Shown: positions 24,601 to 36,445, numbered from the stretch's first letter. The stretch: DNA of 64,000 nt from Romanomermis culicivorax (GCA_963922205.1 CAWUHX010000004.1:1054001-1118000), one strand, 5' to 3'. Program-made: numbers and translations. Notes: generated by a model from the letters alone, not told the origin.

Positions 24601-24738
24601 GCCAGATGACCATAAAATGTGAAACCATGCGCCCTCCTCATCTGTTGACTCCAACAAATCAACCTCATCTGTTGATTCCAACAAGTCAATCAACAGATGA
24701 GGAGGGCACATGGTTTTGCATTTTTATGGTCATCTGGT
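24601..24738. repeat. Long near-perfect hairpin
   Basis: The left arm (24,601-24,648) and right arm (24,690-24,738) are reverse complements over about 48 bp with only a few mismatches and a 1-base bulge, separated by about 41 bp. Arm landmarks are CCAGATGACCATAAAA and CCCTCCTCATCTGTTGA. The loop repeats CATCTGTTGATTCCAACAA. The transcript would fold into a long stem-loop. It could be a very small foldback element or a small-RNA precursor-like structure. Confidence 0.8.
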
Positions 24739-24884
24739 CTCCTTTTTCTGCTCCACATCTGTTGATTCCTTGATAAACATGCTACCAATAAAAATATTCA
24801 CGTCCTGATAGTTTACTTTTCATAAGTTCATTTCCTTTTCAATATGGCCCACATACAAGCGATTATTTGCATCTACAAATTTTC

Positions 24885-26125
24885 GGAGAAATGAAGTACC
24901 TCGGTTGGCATCCCTATTAAATTTGGAAAAGTTTAAAAGCTCGCCACTACCAAATCAATCAATCTACCATTTGGCGTATTATGAACTTATACGATAAAAC
25001 AGGTTTGGTGGCTTACTTGCCAAATTCAGGATGTCCATCGACATATGACAAATTTGCTCGGATGATTACGCAGGAAACGTTGGATGAAAACCCAGAAAGA
25101 ACAACCAAAGAGCTCACAAAAGTTTTGGAAAATGTGGACGAATGATGTCCCTGAAGCTGGTAATTAAAGCTTGCAAAAACTTAGGTCATTTTTATATGAT
25201 TTTTTTAGGTATTTTTTGTTTTTATTTTATTTTATTTTAAGGTTGGTTGTAAGGCAAGGCGAGATACTGCCCACACATTTGTCCGAAAAACATTAGATTA
25301 CATTTGGAGTGGGCAGAAAAATAATGAGGGAGGTTGAGAATGGGTACACTTTTCATGATGTAATATTTTCGGAGGAATCTAAAATACAGTTGGAAACCTG
25401 GTGGAAAAAAATGTTATCGTCGAGCAGGATTTCCAGTAAGATATTTCACTTTATGAAAAGATTTTTTTTATTGATGTTTTAAGTTAAATTTTTTTCAAGT
25501 CCAAGGTCAATGGTAAGTTTAAGCATCCTCAGTCCCTGCTAGTTTGGGGGGGGGATATCGAAGAAGGGGTGCATCAACCTTATTATATTCCTGGGTATAA
25601 TGGATGCCGATTTCTTTATCAACACAGTTTTGGAGAAGGGTTTATTACCCTTTGCGCAATATCATTACCATGGCAATTATAAGTTTATGCAGGACAACAG
25701 TGAGCCCAAATTTTAGCTAAATAAAATAAAATGAGCAAAAAAATTTCGGATACAGATCCAAAATGCATCATTAGTGGCTAAAAAATACTATGAAAGCTGG
25801 TAAATCTATTGGTGGAAAACGTGGGTAGAAAGTCCCGACATCAATCCTATCAAGAACCTTTGGGCTCAAATGAAGCAGTACATTCTGTACGTACATATTA
25901 TGTGACTATTAATTATAATCGTTTTTAAATTATTCTACATTTTATGAATAACATAGGACTAAAATAAAACTGACAACTTTGAACGAATTAGTCACTGGAT
26001 GTCAACAGTATTGGCAAACTGTAGACCTTAAAAAATGCATTCGGTACATCCATCATCTATATAAAGTGATACCCACAAAAATAAAGAACAAAGGTGGGCC
26101 CACTTTTTATAAGTAAGTAAGTGTA
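24885..26125 (+). pseudogene. Tc1/mariner-type transposase, decayed
   Basis: Pieces appear in the order of a Tc1-like transposase. There is a helix-turn-helix part (QINQSTIWRIMNLY ... GCPSTYDK) at 24.93-25.10 kb. The VIFSEES segment at about 25,360 is the first catalytic position, here Glu for the usual Asp. LLVWGGISKKG follows at about 25,540 (after a frame change in a G-run), then LLPFAQYHYHGNYKFMQDN at 25.65-25.70 kb (second catalytic Asp). WVESPDINPIKNLWAQMKQYI lies at about 25,825 (third catalytic residue region), and the GGPTFYK-like C-terminus at about 26,100. Two or three breaks fall at intron-like GTAAT/GTAAG...AG intervals, and others are frameshifts. It is inactive as read. Terminal inverted repeats were not identified. 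Confidence 0.8.
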
Positions 26126-26336
26126 GTCTAAAAATTAAAATTTCCTTGATTTTATTTTTTTCAGTTTGGCCATGCATATGCTTCTGGGTCCACATCCCCA
26201 TGGCTGGGTATCACAACTAAGTGATAGCAGAAGGAAGCACTATTTTCTACTTTTTGTACATGTCAATTCATTTCTTTTTTTTGAGCTTTAGATTTAATTA
26301 ATTAAAAAATGTTTAATTAATTAGAAAATGCTAGAG

Positions 26337-27328
26337 GAACGGACTATTATCTACTCCCGACAATGATTGACCTGCATGACTGTTCATCTCATATAGAATC
26401 TATGATTAGTAGACCTTTTTCCAAAGGAAAAATAAGCATAGGGCCCAAAAAAATGCACATCTTCCTTGGAGACGATCCAGATTTTTCCGCCAGGTGTTCG
26501 GAAAAAATGGGAGATTTTCTCGAAACTAGAAGATTTTCTCCTGTAAGAATATTGCGCTGAAAATTGGAAAAGTCTTTAGATCATGGAAAAAGGGCCCCGA
26601 AAACCAAACTTTTTATCCTATTTATGAGAAATTTTAATTTTTTGTTTGTACAAATTTGCCACTTTCTTCCATTTAAAAATTTCTTCTATTAATTTTTCAG
26701 CTTTCAATTTATTTTTAATGACTTTATACTTATTGTCGAATTATACCTATTGTCAACTTATTCCTATTATTATCAACCATTTAACCAATTTAAAATGTCT
26801 TTATTTTCTGACATTTCAAAAGATGCAACACACTTTTAATTATTGTTTTCCTTTCCTCCATTTCTGTTTATCCATTTTCATCCACTTGCAGTCAATTTTT
26901 TACAGACTACTGCCTTGCCTTCCACTTTCGTTATTGGGGAGAATTTCTAGAAAATTCTAGAAAAACGGACTATATCTACTTGCCACAATGATTGACGTGC
27001 ACGACTGTTCCTCTCCTATAGAATCTACAATTAGTAGACCTATTTCCAAAGGAACAATGATCATAGGGCCCAAAAAAATGCACATCTTCCTTGGAGGCGT
27101 TTGAGGTTTTTTGGCTAGGCGTTTGGAAAAAATGGGGGATTTTCTCGAAACTAGGGGATTTTCTCCTGTAAGAATATTGCGCTGAAAATTGGAAAAGTCT
27201 TTAGATGATGGAAAAAGGGCCCAAAAAACCAAACTTTTTGGCATACTTTGAGAAATCTAAATTTTTCATTTATATAAATTCGCCACACTCTTCCATTTTA
27301 TATTTCTTCTATTAATTTTCCAGCTTTT
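26337..27328. repeat. Direct duplication of a 370-bp block
   Basis: The block at about 26,337-26,705 recurs at about 26,962-27,328, roughly 85-90 percent identical by eye. Landmarks in both are AATGATTGACSTGCA, GGGCCCAAAAAAATGCACAT, CTTCCTTGGAG and CTGTAAGAATATTGCGCTG. They are separated by about 255 bp of AT-rich sequence. Neither copy has a recognisable coding product. It is a local tandem duplication or two copies of one repeat. Confidence 0.75.
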
Positions 27329-28789
27329 GATATTAGCTTTGCTTCGTCGAGCCGTGCAATCTTCTTCAACGGATCCTCACACTTGACTGGCGAGACTTTG
27401 AGCATGTCCTCACCAAAAAAACACTGAAAACCAAAAAAATTTTGGTTTTGTTCAATAGTTGGTCGACCCGGATCAAAGAAGAAAGAAAAGAAACAAACTT
27501 AATTAATACTCCTTTTAGTTTCAGTTTTGTTTCCAACTGATTTATAACTCCGAGTTTTTGTTTATTTTAGGCTTTCCATAGTAAATCACACTGAAGTAAA
27601 TGAAGTAAAAAATCAGTATCATAATAAATGTGATAAGAAATTAACCACATTTATTTATTACCAAGTATATAATAAAATAAAAGAATAAATGATAAAAAGA
27701 TAAAATGCAAATAAAATAGATTGCAATCTACAATTTTTGCTCATGTCACACATTTTCCAAATGATTTCAACTTCGAATGGAAAAAATTTTCATGTGCAGA
27801 AATAATTTTGGGTCATTTCTGTACTGTGCGGATGAAGGGGTGCAGAAAAAACCCTGCTGGTTGGTTGCTGCCTGCTGGATGGAATAATGAAAGACAAGCA
27901 TAGAATATAGCTATCCTTAAATAAAATATTTAAGGTGATGTATTTCGGCAAATTTTGATTGTCTGCTTGGTTTTTTTGCATTAGGTAAACTATGTTTACT
28001 TTGTATACTAGGTATTGATGTTACTAACCTTTCGTGCAACTATTCTTCATTCATCCTTAACTGGGTTGAGGTATAGGGAGCCAGACCTTGAATGGGATGA
28101 ATGGAGTTATGTCAGCTGTGATGACTAGTCGGCACTTGTCATAAGTTAATCAGGAATTTTGAAAATCATTTAATGTCAGGATTATGAGGCATAATGAGTG
28201 GTACCTGAGTTTTTCCTGTGAATAATCAGACTCCTAACAGCTCCAATTTATTCAATTTTTGGTCAGTTGAGCTGAAATTTGCTTATACCTGTTACGTGTA
28301 TTATACATTTCTATACTCTATAGTACATATCTCTCCCCGTCCCCATCCCAGAAAGAATGGGGAAAAACTCGTCCTCACCCCGTCCCCGAAAAAACTGTCC
28401 CTATGACCGCTAGTTTGGCCATTTTGGGATCCCATATATAGATTTTTTTCTTAGATTTATCACCAAAATTTTTGCTCCTCTTTTATATTTTTATCGAAAA
28501 TACGAAAATTTCGGCTAGTTTACTGCATAATTAAGCAGATTTCCAGTCAAAATTATACTCCAAAGAGGCTTTTGTAGAGTTTATATTCTATTGTATTACA
28601 CCAAATTTAGCTTCTTTTTGGATAATGAAGATAGGAATCGGGGATGTTGTTTGGCCTCTTTAAACACCAATTATTTTTGGGATAACCTTGGTGGATGTAG
28701 TTGGACAGTGGCCATAGTGGAATGTTCATATGTTGTTCAATTGATAGTTATAGTGGAACATTCAAGTGACACAATCATTTTTTTTCATT
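27329..28789. other. No gene seen
   Basis: AT-rich spacer. It includes a CCCCGTCCCC-rich phrase at 28,340-28,400 and an A/T stretch of AATAAA-type words at 27,640-27,720. Short open frames have no motifs. Confidence 0.45.
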
Positions 28790-29130
28790 CTTGATTCTAA
28801 TTTTCCTTTTTCTCTTCAATTTGTTATTTTTTGATTTTAAGTTTTCTATTTTTAATTTTTATTTTTTCTTTTTTATTAGTTTTTATCTAGCTTTTTTCTT
28901 TTTTGTTTTCTATGAACTTTTTCATTGTTTTTATGTTTGATTCTAGGTTTTCTTTTTTTATTTTTATTTATTTTTTTAATACTTTTTTCGGTTTTTTTTT
29001 TGTCATTTTTTGATTTTATGTTTTTTCACTTTCATTATTTTTCTTTTTTATGCTTTTTTATTAATTTTGATCATTTTTTTGTTTTTTTTTTCATTTTTAT
29101 CATTTTGGATTTTTATTTGTCATCAGAAAA
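28790..29130 (+). repeat. T-rich tract upstream of F-box/LRR copy A
   Basis: Almost pure T with ATTTTT, TTTTCATT and TTTTGATTTTATG phrases, ending at TTGTTCAG, an acceptor-like sequence, 25 bp before the ATG of copy A. The equivalent tract upstream of copy B has the same organisation, including a TTTGTTCAG just before the gene. It may be a 5' intron with an extended polypyrimidine tract, or the promoter region. Confidence 0.5.
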
Positions 29131-29183
29131 AGTTCCTTCTTCTTGTTCAGATTGTTCGAGTCACCATCATTCACGTTATCAAT

Positions 29184-30128
29184 ATGAACAACGTCGTCGT
29201 TGTTATGGAGATCTCAAAATATTTTGATTTTGAAGAATTATGCATAGCGGAGCAAATAAATCGAAATTTCAAAGGTTGCATCCAATTCGAGTTGCACCAA
29301 TTGAGATAGATCGATTTTAGTCGAATGTTTATTCGTTATTGGACGAAAGTTATGAGGAAAATTCAAAGAAATTGCTCCGGTCTCCGCTATTTAAAAAATT
29401 TAGATACAGAGTCGTCTTTCATGGTTGAGAGAGAAAGGTGCTTGGATTCACCTAATCTACATGTAAATGCAGATTTTAGGAAAAATTTGCTTATCCTTCT
29501 TCGTATTTTAGAAAAACTGACATGTTTGGAAATTGATTCAAATTTTACTGAAATATTTGGCTGGGAAAATGCATTGAGTTTTGTGGAAAATTCTCACAAT
29601 TTGAAGCAACTTAGTGCAACTATTGACGCAAATAATATATTGAACCATGAAGTACGAGAGAAAACAAATAAAATTATTATTGACCATTGCGCTTTAACCA
29701 AATTGGAAATTATTCAACAGAATGATTTATGGATTGATTTATCGTCATGTCAAAATCTGACTCATTTCACATTGAAATTGAATAAACAAATGGACGGTCG
29801 AATATATGAACAATTGTGTGCATTGTTGGATGTTAATTTGAATTTAGAGAGTTTGGATATTAATTGAACATACAGTAATAATTCAAACCTGATCGAAAAA
29901 TTGATGATGTTGCCAAAATTGAAGAGTTTGTCCTTGGACATTCATCGGTCCCAGCTCGATGAAGATTCGGACAGAAATATAAAAGATGTACATTTCATTT
30001 GTTTGCAAAATATTGAGGTTTACTGTGAAAACTTTGAAAGTCATGCATTTGTCACTTTTCTATTAGCTCGTAGTCCCCTGTTGAAAGAATTTTCTTTGAA
30101 ATTGCTACCTGCCGACGAATTTCATTGA
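29184..30128 (+). pseudogene. F-box/LRR-like gene copy A, 5' part
   Basis: From the ATG at 29,184, one frame reads MNNVVVVMEISKYFDFEELCI and onward. It matches copy B (61,243 onward) almost residue by residue. The N-terminal 45 residues have the spacing of an F-box (I..YF.F.ELCIAE..N..F), and the rest has leucine-rich, LRR-like phrases (NLTHFTLKL, LPKLKSLSLDI, SPLLKEFSLKL). Two in-frame stops break it: TAG at 29,307, where copy B has a Tyr codon, and TGA at 29,865. The frame ends at 30,128, immediately before the LTR of element 2. The other half lies at 42,189. F-box proteins usually link substrates to SCF ubiquitin ligases; that role is inferred from family resemblance only. Confidence 0.8.
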
Positions 30129-30131
30129 ACA

Positions 30132-30840
30132 TCACGTGATTCACATCACAATTTTTTCGTTATGTTTTTCGTTACGTTTTGTCTTACAGTAATTTGCATC
30201 AATTTTACGTTTCGTTTTTATAATTTTTACATGCAATTTATGTGTGCACTTTTCATGTTTTATTTCTGTTTCATTTGTGCACATTTTATTTCCATTTGGA
30301 TTTATTATTTTGTTATACACGTAGACTACAGTATGTACCTGCTAGTCAAGAATTTCTGTTAGAGATAAGCTCTCCAAGCTCATCGCTGTAATTGGAGCAC
30401 AACGTGCACCTCTTATCAGTAAAAACTAGCGAGGTTTCGCAACCTGAAACGACTAGTTGAAAATTCTCACTAGTTGACATTCCTATGTTAAGCATGGAGA
30501 GTGAAAACTCGCCCCAGTGCTTAATGTTGTGAACTGGAAAATGTCTATGTGATCATAGGCATCTTCTGCAACATTTTCTGCTGCAGAAGTTAGCTTGGGG
30601 GAGTGTTAACTCTGCCGAAGGCATACTGTAGTTTATGGAGCCCTTTAAAAGGGCATGTTGTATCATTTTTGTGTCTTGACTTGTCTTGTCTTCGACTTTA
30701 ATTGGTTGTTGCGTTTCAGCCTTGCGTCTCGTCTTTTGCCGTTTGTCTCCTTATTATTATTATATTTTATTGTCAACTGTGTTCACTGCTCGTCGAATAA
30801 AATTTACATATTCTCACCTCCGGCCTTCTTATACGTTACC
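30132..30840 (+). mobile_element. 5' LTR of element 2 (3' limit approximate)
   Basis: The first 330 bp are confirmed by alignment with the truncated 3' LTR. The rest (to roughly 30,840) is matched by the minus-strand copy at 19.2-19.6 kb. It contains CTGCTGCAGAAG, TTTAAAAGGGC and the polyadenylation-like CGAATAAAATTTACATATTC. The exact end cannot be set because the 3' LTR lacks this part and no clear primer-binding site was seen. Confidence 0.6.
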
Positions 30841-30849
30841 ACTACAGTA

Positions 30850-33800
30850 ACCCAACTGTAGGAAGTCATCCCCATCGCGGTTAATTGGGAACCCCTGTCG
30901 CCCTCACCGAGGAAACATTTGATACCACCGCCTACCGATCGGCAGCCGCAGTACCCCATGTCGAATCCCTCGGATTTTCGTACCCGTTCATCACCATCCA
31001 TAGGACCCCAGCACTTTGACCCCAGGACCTGTCGCTCATTGCCAAGTAGGTTAAGAAGAGGGTTAGTAAGTCTTCCCTGGGGTTATTACTGTTGGGGGTA
31101 TATTTGTGGGAGTCTCCCCTAAGCTAGTTTCCCCCGGAAGTACCCTCAGTTGAGAAAGCCCTCAGACCCTTAAGGTCAGGGCCAATTAGGGGATATAGGT
31201 TAACAATCGGGTCCCCTACAGTATGCCATTCTCCAAATGGCACCGTCCCTCATTCCCAGTGAGTGAGGACTAGGGATTGACACCCCTGACCCGGCCGCGT
31301 TGTCCATTATTCTACAGCATAACCCTAGGACAAGGCCGAGGTACACCATAGGTTTACCTGTGGGAGTACCAGCTGGGTTAGGTTCCTGAAACGAAGAACA
31401 TTACTGGAGCCACCCCAGGGGGTCACAGCATGTCACCTACTGTGTCATGGCCATATTTCCTATGGGATATGGTACGGGTTTTTCCCGTCAATGTGACTGA
31501 TCACCCACTTCATTTAATGTGACATGGCTCCACTTCATTTAATGTGACATGGCGAGGCTGGAAAATCGACCTTTAAGTCTGACTTCACAGTCCTTAGGAA
31601 CGAACCTTTTGCCCTTTTGAGTGAGATACCTCTTTCAATTAGGTAAAATTTTAGTTCGAGTGGGGAAACCTCTCTCAGATCATGAGAATCGCCACTTGAG
31701 TGGGGTAACCTCTCTCAGGTCTGTTGATTCGCATTCAAAGTGGGATTACTGACCCTTAGGATGAAAATTTATGCCCTCATGTAAGCCGATACATCAGTAA
31801 GAAGGTACACTACCCCTTAGGTCAGAATAGGCCCTTATGTTCGAGTTTAACGCCAACTCAGATAGCACTGCATTTGAGTAGAGTTTAATTACTCTAGGTC
31901 GGGATTTGCCCCACGTGTGATTAAATTAATGATTCTTGCGTGTAACTTAATGCCTTATGAGTATAGTAATGCCCGTAAGCTTTGTCAGGTTTTCCCCAGA
32001 GTTGGTTCTCAAGACACATAAATTCCCAGAGTCGAGTAAATAGAGTATTCTGCCATAAATCTTTTCTGAGCTTCATTTTTTTCCATTTTCTTTTTCCATT
32101 AATTGGGCTCCACCCACTGTGTGTGATCGGATAGGTTACTTTACCGCCATATGGCTATTTAGTTACAGTACGACTGCCATTTGCATGTACTCTAACTACA
32201 GTACACCTGGGTACGGGTACTTGAGTATCACAGCCCATGAGGTTTTCACAGCCCCTGAGAGTTTCAGGATCTCCGATCATGAGGTACAGTACACCTTCCA
32301 CTCTTGATTCTGGACGTCAAGTGTGGTAGTGATTTGTTATCTGTGTCCAGTATGTGTGTCAACACACTTTTTCAAACTTTTTCTTATCTTCACTGAGCAC
32401 TAGCCAAGTTGGTCATTTTCCGGCCAAACAAGCCAAAATTTTACCGTTGACACATATAACACCCTACTTAGCAGATCACATCGCTTATCTTTTGGGCCTC
32501 AAATTTTATTTTATTTACTTTACTTTTTATTTTCTCAGTCTTCTATGCGTAACGTGTGACCCAATTATCATAACTTTTTCACCCAATAAATTTTCTTATC
32601 TCAAAAATCAACTCAAATAAAAACTAATAACCCATTTTTTCTCCTTTTTTTCTAAACAAACAAATTAAAATTTATCCTTTCTTTCTCTTTCCTACCAAAG
32701 ACAAATAATAAAAACATTCCCTTTTCACTTCTATTCAAATTTATCAAAAAAAAAACTTTCTCTTTTACCAGTCACACATAGGTCATAGTTGGCAACCATT
32801 CAGTAGGTCATTTTTATTATTTTTTCCACTACTGTACGGTCTTCTCCTTCTTTTCTCTCTCTAGGAGGTTGCACGTGCTGACGATCTTACCGATCATGAC
32901 CCCTGACATCAGCAACAACTACAATAGTGGTGTTGTTATGAGGTGATGTGTCTTGGCGACCCTCCCTCTGACGTCCGCAACTACCTCACATGCTGCTGTT
33001 GCACTGAGGCATGACTAGTAGGGTCAAGCCTCTGACGTCAGCAATAGCTGCATAGCATGTGGCCATTTAAGGGGTTGATGGTTCTCTGTGTCCTCCCCCT
33101 GCATCTGCAACAGCTGCATCCCTTGCTGTTGCTTTAAGGGGTGGGTGGCCCTCCGGCTCTACCTCTGACGTCAGCAATGGCAAAGTAACGGGTTGTTATT
33201 GCGGGATGGTGACCGTATGGCACTGTCTTTCTGATGTCTGCAACAGCAGAGTCTCGTGTTGATGCACGAGGAATGGTCGGTTATTCCGGCTTCAGTCTTT
33301 GACGTCAGCAACAACAATTCACCGTATTGTTGTTTGTAGATGTGAGGCTTTACAAACTGCACATCTGGCGTCTGCAACAACTGCGTCTCATATCATTGTT
33401 GTAGGATAACTGAGACTCAGCTATTACCTTTTGATGTCAGCAACGGCGATGCTCCATGTTGTCGTAGCAGGGTTGCTGGTCTGGGGCCCTATCTACTGAT
33501 GTCCACAATGATAAGTCTCTATTCCAGTATCCGAATTAAGACTTTACAGTCTTATTCTGGCGTCAGCAACGGCGATGCTCCGTATTGCCGTAAGAAGTCT
33601 GTAGCCGTAGGCTCATACTTTTTGGCGTACATACTGCAATATGAGATTTTGGCACCTACATCCCAGTTGCCTGAGGTCAGCACCGAGTGTGTGGTGGTGT
33701 ATATCACATCTTTTGACTTCAGCACCGGGTTACTGCGGGTTTCCAAGATGCCGCTTGAGTCTTAGGTGATGATTGGCGTATTACCGTCTCACCTACAGCT

Positions 33801-35250
33801 CTTGTCTAAGGGTTGTGTCTGTGTGTCACTGGTGCCTGGGAAACATCAGTTGACATTCTCACTCAACTTGAGATACACTCGGTCTGTGATACTGATAAGT
33901 TTGTCCGCCAGGGTAGCGGCACTGATGGATCAGCATGTGACTACCTTTCTAAGCTTTAACTGCAGGTTCGAACGGGTTTACACTCGGCCTCAGCTGGGTT
34001 GGTTGTTCAACATACGTAACTGTTAGGCATTTGCAGTCGGTACTGCCTGTGTCTAACAATCCCAAGGGTTGACAAATTCTCACATTTCTTTCTCATCTAT
34101 GATCTTCTTTAGTGTCCCCACCAGAATAATCCCTCAGGAATTAGGGCACAGCCACTGGTTGGGCCTAAAGTGTAAAAGGCCCCCCTGTAATCATTTCTTT
34201 ACACTCAAACCCCTTCATCAGCTGGCCTAATAATGTCCGCACTAGAGTCACCCTGAATCCTGAGTCCGCATCCGTTGGTTTGTCCCTTAGCATAATATGC
34301 CGCTAGTCTGCCTAAGCGAAGGTGTTCGAGTCGGCCTAAACACATTACAACTAAGTCCCCCTTAGCCCCTCACTTTACACTCATTTATTCGAGACAGACT
34401 GTACCCCTTATCTCAAGATGCCTTGAGTCTAGCCTCGATTCATAGGAGGAAGCCTGCATTTCCCCACCTCCATTTAGGCACAGCTGGGCCAAGGACCCCC
34501 ATGCCACCCATTTACTGACTGAGTGTGTCAGAATAGCACCTCAGTACTTGGTGCTCTTTATCTCCAACTGGTGACCTGCGATCCTCACTTCATCTCAGTG
34601 ATTCGAAACCCAGCCCCCAGCTGTATATAATACTCCTGGAGAGTTCCCGTTCTGTTCAAGGCGCGCATTTCCCTTTTGGGCACGGTTGAAGACTATATGC
34701 GAATGACATCCCCTCGGGATCCTCCTGTCTAGTCATCACACTTTTCAGAGTTCGCACTTGCTCCTAGTGAGTGGGGCTGATTGCGTAATAGCGCATCCCC
34801 TTTGCGTAATCTGGTGTGTAAACTAATTTTGTCCCTATCTATTTACACCCATTAAGTTTACTTTAAGTTGTCCCCCTTTACTTATTAATTCTTAAGCTAC
34901 TTCATGCGCTACTCCTGGTGAGTAGGACTTTGTCGGTTACGAGCCCTCCCATATCCAAAAATTGTAAACTAGCACAACGGATTTAACCTCCAAATAAAAT
35001 TCCCTTTTGAGCGGGTTTATCCGTACGTCCTCACATCGTCCTTTCTTTTATGGTTGGGAAACCACCATTTTTATTCAAATTTATTTACTTTTGGTTCAAA
35101 TAACTGGGTCTAGCCCCATTAATTTCTAAAGTCTCTGTATAACTTTCCCTTTCTTTACACTCGGGTTATCCCCTCTCTAAGTACATAGGTGACCAGATAA
35201 ATTCCCTTCTGAGTCAACCTATCTTACCTTCTGGCCATTCTGAGAGCTAA
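30850..35250 (+). other. Element 2 leader without reading frames
   Basis: About 4.4 kb separate the LTR from the first recognisable coding sequence. The same text is present, inverted, at 15.5-19.2 kb, so it belongs to the family and is not copy-specific junk. It contains repeated phrases such as GTGGGGAAACCTCTCTCAGA (31.66-31.72 kb), a duplicated CACTTCATTTAATGTGACAT near 31,510-31,550, and the hairpin array at 32.87-33.74 kb. No Gag could be found. The last 150 bp may be decayed envelope. It may represent a heavily decayed gag-env region or a genuine long untranslated leader. Confidence 0.6.
32870..33740 (+). repeat. Tandem TGACGTCA-hairpin array of element 2
   Basis: About eleven units with a spacing near 65 bp. 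Each starts with a variant of CTGACGTCAGCAAC and continues into a short stem of the form GCAACNGC...GCTGTTGC, for example GCAACAGCTGCATC...GCTGTTGC near 33,110. Two more copies, TTGACGTCAGCAACTCC and TTGACGTCAGCAATTCC, occur near the 3' end of the element (40,551-40,610). The unit combines an ATF/CREB-type palindrome with a hairpin. Its role could be transcriptional or RNA-structural. Confidence 0.75.
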
Positions 35251-35254
35251 AACC

Positions 35255-35677
35255 TTGAGTTTTGCTTTCTTCAAACAATACGTTTACAAGACTGAGCAAA
35301 TTGAAGTGGTCTATAACGGGTTGGTAAATTATACTGCTGGTCTATCCCTACAACCAGATACTATTTATCAAGCTGTTGCAGGGGTAGGGACTGACATCAA
35401 AGCCTCAATGGAAGGTGTTGGTCTGGCAGCAAACCATGTGATTACTGGTCAGCAGCACAACCTCATACAGGGCTTACAGTCTCTTTTGAGTCGACCAGTG
35501 CAGTTGATCTTTAACACACTAGTCACCCTGGCAGTGCTGACCAGTACAGGATTTCTCATCTACATTGGGATCTCCTATTACCTCAGTTACTGCCTGTGGA
35601 AAAGACAGGTTTGGTTTGTTAGCCAATACTCTCTGTTGAACCTCCTCCGGAAAGTTCAGCATTGGGTAGGTTTTCAC
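35255..35677 (+). pseudogene. env: Element 2 envelope-like C-terminal remnant
   Basis: A frame of about 140 codons starts in the style FFKQYVYKTEQIEVVYNGLV and matches element 3 near 47,080-47,400 position by position: NYTAGLSL, SDTVY/PDTIYQAV, GxGxD/A, HVITGQQ and the final membrane segment LIFNTLVTLAVLTSTGFLIY. Upstream the match fades into stop-rich sequence. Two stops (35,678 and 35,684) separate it from the next domain in the same frame. It marks the envelope module as lying upstream of protease in this lineage too. Confidence 0.75.
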
Positions 35678-35692
35678 TAGGCGTAGAACAAT

Positions 35693-36355
35693 GTGCCAAC
35701 TCAGTTAGACAGGATCACTCCGTGTTTTGTCGTACTGGTTGACCACAAGGAAACTCCTGCTTTCCTTGACACTGGTTGTCCACGGACCATCATTAGTCAA
35801 CGCCTTCACAAAGCCTTGATTAAAGAAAGTCGGAAGGTGGCGATGGCTTTCCAGCAACATCATGACTTTAACCCATTAATGAGTATCAATCAGAAAGCTG
35901 TCCATACTCTCCTATCGGGACCGTATGAGATCATGTTGCCTGGAACCCGTCAGCCACACACTAGAGTGGATATACATCTCCATGTGTGTAAGACTACATC
36001 TCCTTTCTGGGCACCAGTCGATCTGATTCTCCGATTGGACTTTCTAGAACAATTCCAGCATATCACGTTTGATTACCAACAGCACATCTGTTGGTTGAAT
36101 GTGGTAGAACTGCCACTTCTTCTGACAGTGGCTGAGATGGTTCAAATCGAACCCTGTTGGGAGAACACACGTTCACTATCAAGGGCCTCCCACAGGTCCG
36201 GGTCCCGATCCAGATCAAGGACTTCGTCCCTTTCTCAGCCACCCTCGCGAGCTTCCTCAGTTGCCTCATCCCGTGGGTCAACCAGAGGTAGCCGGACCTC
36301 TTCTAGATGGGCCAGCGGTCTTTTTATGACCAGGTCAGGGTCAAACCGCCCTTGA
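35693..36355 (+). pseudogene. Element 2 first retropepsin-like domain plus RS-rich linker
   Basis: The frame shows FVVLVDHKETPAFLDTGCPRTIIS, with the catalytic D-T-G, and about 100 residues later VDLILRLDFLEQF, resembling the second conserved retropepsin stretch (ILGxxFL). This is followed by a Ser/Arg-rich segment (SRASHRSGSRSRSRTSS and on). A second, canonical protease lies 350 bp further, so two aspartic protease-like domains occur in tandem. The first shows no close relative in element 3. It ends at a TGA (36,353), and the frame continues beyond it. Confidence 0.65.
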
Positions 36356-36445
36356 CCCTGGCCTAGAGCTTCTACAGTTACACTAGAGAGAGGCGGTTTT
36401 TGTGAGCCTAGTGATTCTGATGCACTTGCCTCCCCTGTACTAGAG

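Noticed and set aside
28925..29227. Phe/Leu-rich membrane proteins in T-rich tracts (also 6,570 and 60,755)
   Set aside because: Low-complexity poly-T translations; the same tract gives open frames in more than one frame.
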